NCBI RefSeq assembly: GCF_040958095.1
Contig: NC_091208.1
Location: forward strand, 3,511,627 to 3,575,626
Direction of reading: 5' to 3'
Length of the DNA stretch: 64,000 nt
Source of the DNA: Procambarus clarkii
Lineage: Eukaryota; Arthropoda; Malacostraca; Decapoda; Cambaridae
This document shows, in pieces, positions 62,847-64,000 of the stretch (positions within the stretch are counted from its first letter, which is position 1; each line of letters begins with the position of its first letter). The notes beneath the pieces are model-generated. The model had not been told where the DNA came from, ran no database searches, and saw nothing but the letters and a program-made list of their open reading frames with translations. The position numbers were made by a program, and so were the translations under genes.

Positions 62847-63466
62847 TTTATTGGTCTGCCTACCCCTATCACTTTGTAGAAAAAAGAATTGATTTCTTCT
62901 TCATTCCTGCTCTCATTTAAACGTTTTGCCTCGGCTAGGTTCAGTTTCAACTTCTCCCTATCTTCTTTTAAAAGATCTCGTTTTAACGACCACACTTTCC
63001 CATCCTCATCACTTTGTAGTTTTCTAGCATTCCTTAGTACTTCTTCTATCTGTTTGGCACCATTTAGGGTGATCCTCATTGGTCGATCTTTCCCTTTTAC
63101 ATATCTGCCTATTCTCCTGTAGTCACACACATTCTCTATGGTTGTAAGACCTTCCACGAGGCCAACAATTTTATCTACTACTTTTGCTTCTTCTACAGCT
63201 CTTTCTGACCTAGATGTTATCTCCTTTTCTTTGCAGCCAAAAATTATCAGGGACTTACTCCGATCAACTGTGTTTTGCACCAACTTCCGGTTTGATGCCA
63301 ATTCTTTTCTCACTTCCAGCCTAATGTTTGTTTTATCTTGGGTGATGCAGTGTTTGACTTCCTTTACTGCTTCTTCAATTTTTTCCTTCTCCTTGGCCAC
63401 TTGTGCATAGGTGAGTTGCATATCTTTCTTGCACTGTTCCATTCCCTGTGTAACTTCCTTGTGCAA
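62813..63466 (-). CDS. LINE-C ORF1-like coiled-coil protein
   Basis: Open frame of 217 codons. It starts at a TTG that touches the tail of copy Z; the first ATG is residue 9 (63442). The protein is Lys/Glu-rich with heptad-like stretches (about residues 20-70), then LIIFGCKEKE, DYRRIGRYVKGKDRPMRITL and KLKLNLAEAKRLNE, which look like the RNA-recognition-type ORF1 of LINEs rather than a zinc-knuckle gag. It overlaps the endonuclease frame by 34 bases. It is probably the RNA-binding partner of ORF2. Whether the N-terminus is complete cannot be judged. Confidence 0.65.
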   Translation of the reverse strand: MHKEVTQGMEQCKKDMQLTYAQVAKEKEKIEEAVKEVKHCITQDKTNIRLEVRKELASNRKLVQNTVDRSKSLIIFGCKEKEITSRSERAVEEAKVVDKIVGLVEGLTTIENVCDYRRIGRYVKGKDRPMRITLNGAKQIEEVLRNARKLQSDEDGKVWSLKRDLLKEDREKLKLNLAEAKRLNESRNEEEINSFFYKVIGVGRPIKWYIKTNQQNH

Positions 63467-64000
63467 TTACCTAAGTGTAATTACCTAAGTGTAGTTACAG
63501 GATGAGAGCTACGCTCGTAGTGTCCCGTCTTCCCAGCACTCTTTGTCATATAACGCTTTGAAACTACTGACGGTCTTGGCCTCCACCACCTTCTCGCTTA
63601 ACTTGTTCCAACCGTCTACCACTCTATTTGCGAAGGTGAATTTTCTTACATTTCTTCGGCATCTGTGTTTAGCTAGTTTAAATGTATGACCTCTTGTTCT
63701 TGAAGTGCCAGGTCTCAGGAAATCTTCCCTGTCGATTTTATCAATTCCTGTTACTATTTTGTACGTAGTGATCATATCACCTCTTTTTCTTCTGTCTTCT
63801 AGTTTTGGCATGTTTAATGTTTCTAACCTCTCCTCGTAGCTCTTGCCCTTCAGTTCTGGGAGCCACTTAGTAGCATGTCTTTGCACCTTTTCCAGTTTGT
63901 TGATGTGCTTCTTAAGATATGGGCACCACACAACAGCTGCATATTCTAGTTTTGGCCTAACAAAAGTCATGAACAATTTCTTTAGTATTTCGCCATCCAT
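63467..64000 (-). mobile_element. LINE-C copy Z, 3' end (continues off window)
   Basis: The frame from the right edge to 63509 (163 codons) covers the RT C-terminal part: FVRPKLEYAAVVWCPYLKKH, LEDRRKRGDMITTYKIVTGI, and TSRTRGHTFKLAKHRCRRN. The 3' tail repeats a 14-base motif (TTACACTTAGGTAA) two to three times and joins ORF1 of copy X without spacer. Confidence 0.88.

Larger units (their letters stand above)
55380..63466 (-). mobile_element. LINE-C copy X, near full length, with nested SINE and Tigger-like element
   Basis: On the minus strand: ORF1 (63466-62813), endonuclease (62846-61946), linker (61955-61695), RT start (61458-61085), Tigger-like insert (61084-56772), RT middle (56771-56529), SINE (56528-56239), RT palm and C-terminus (56238-55395), tail TAGGTAATTAC at 55380. 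Reading across both inserts restores RT order. It carries several frameshifts and is not functional. Confidence 0.88.

Overview
The window is eukaryotic and made almost entirely of transposable elements and satellites. There is no bacterial gene organisation, no CRISPR array and no functional-looking RNA gene. Pol III-type tRNA-derived SINEs, several LINE clades, DIRS, Ty3/Gypsy, piggyBac-like and Tigger-like elements and long (GT)n tracts point to an arthropod. The particular SINE and LINE tails recall decapod crustaceans, probably crayfish; that placement is from memory and is not proven by the sequence. I recognise no host gene with confidence.

Region 1 (1-17030) is a tandem array of a chimeric unit of about 2.93 kb. 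On the minus strand each unit reads: tRNA-derived SINE, then a 5'-truncated LINE (called LINE-A) with an open frame of 821 codons (half an endonuclease plus a complete reverse transcriptase), then the LINE 3' tail and a (GT)n tract. Five whole units and one partial unit are present and the array runs off the left edge. The SINE tail is homologous to the LINE-A tail, so this SINE probably uses LINE-A machinery.

Region 2 (17097-38591) is a nest at least five levels deep. A gag-bearing element (plus strand) carries an inverted copy of itself (20501-36330). That copy carries an I-like LINE with RNase H (23006-35140), which carries an L2/CR1-like LINE (LINE-B, 28392-35030), which carries a Ty3/Gypsy LTR retrotransposon (28954-33792) whose integrase precedes its reverse transcriptase. 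The gag element seems to be a spliced transcription unit: hairpin, TATA box, short ATG exon, an intron stuffed with tandem repeats, gag exon, polyadenylation signal.

Region 3 (38592-49381) holds LINE tails, a decayed DIRS element with reverse transcriptase and tyrosine recombinase remnants (40871-43965), a minus-strand LINE-C copy broken by LINE-D, and a plus-strand LINE-B copy broken by a piggyBac-like element in a TTAA site and by an I-like LINE fragment.

Region 4 (49382-64000) holds a Tigger-like transposon with striking palindromes, a second DIRS left half containing a second type of tRNA-derived SINE, and three LINE-C copies head to tail on the minus strand. The middle LINE-C copy is split by a 4.3-kb Tigger-like element that carries a 185-bp satellite and a 75-bp minisatellite encoding 25-residue repeats.

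Most coding regions are broken. The exceptions are the LINE-A frames of units 2-5, the gag exon at 21248-22472 and the ORF1 frame at 62813-63466.
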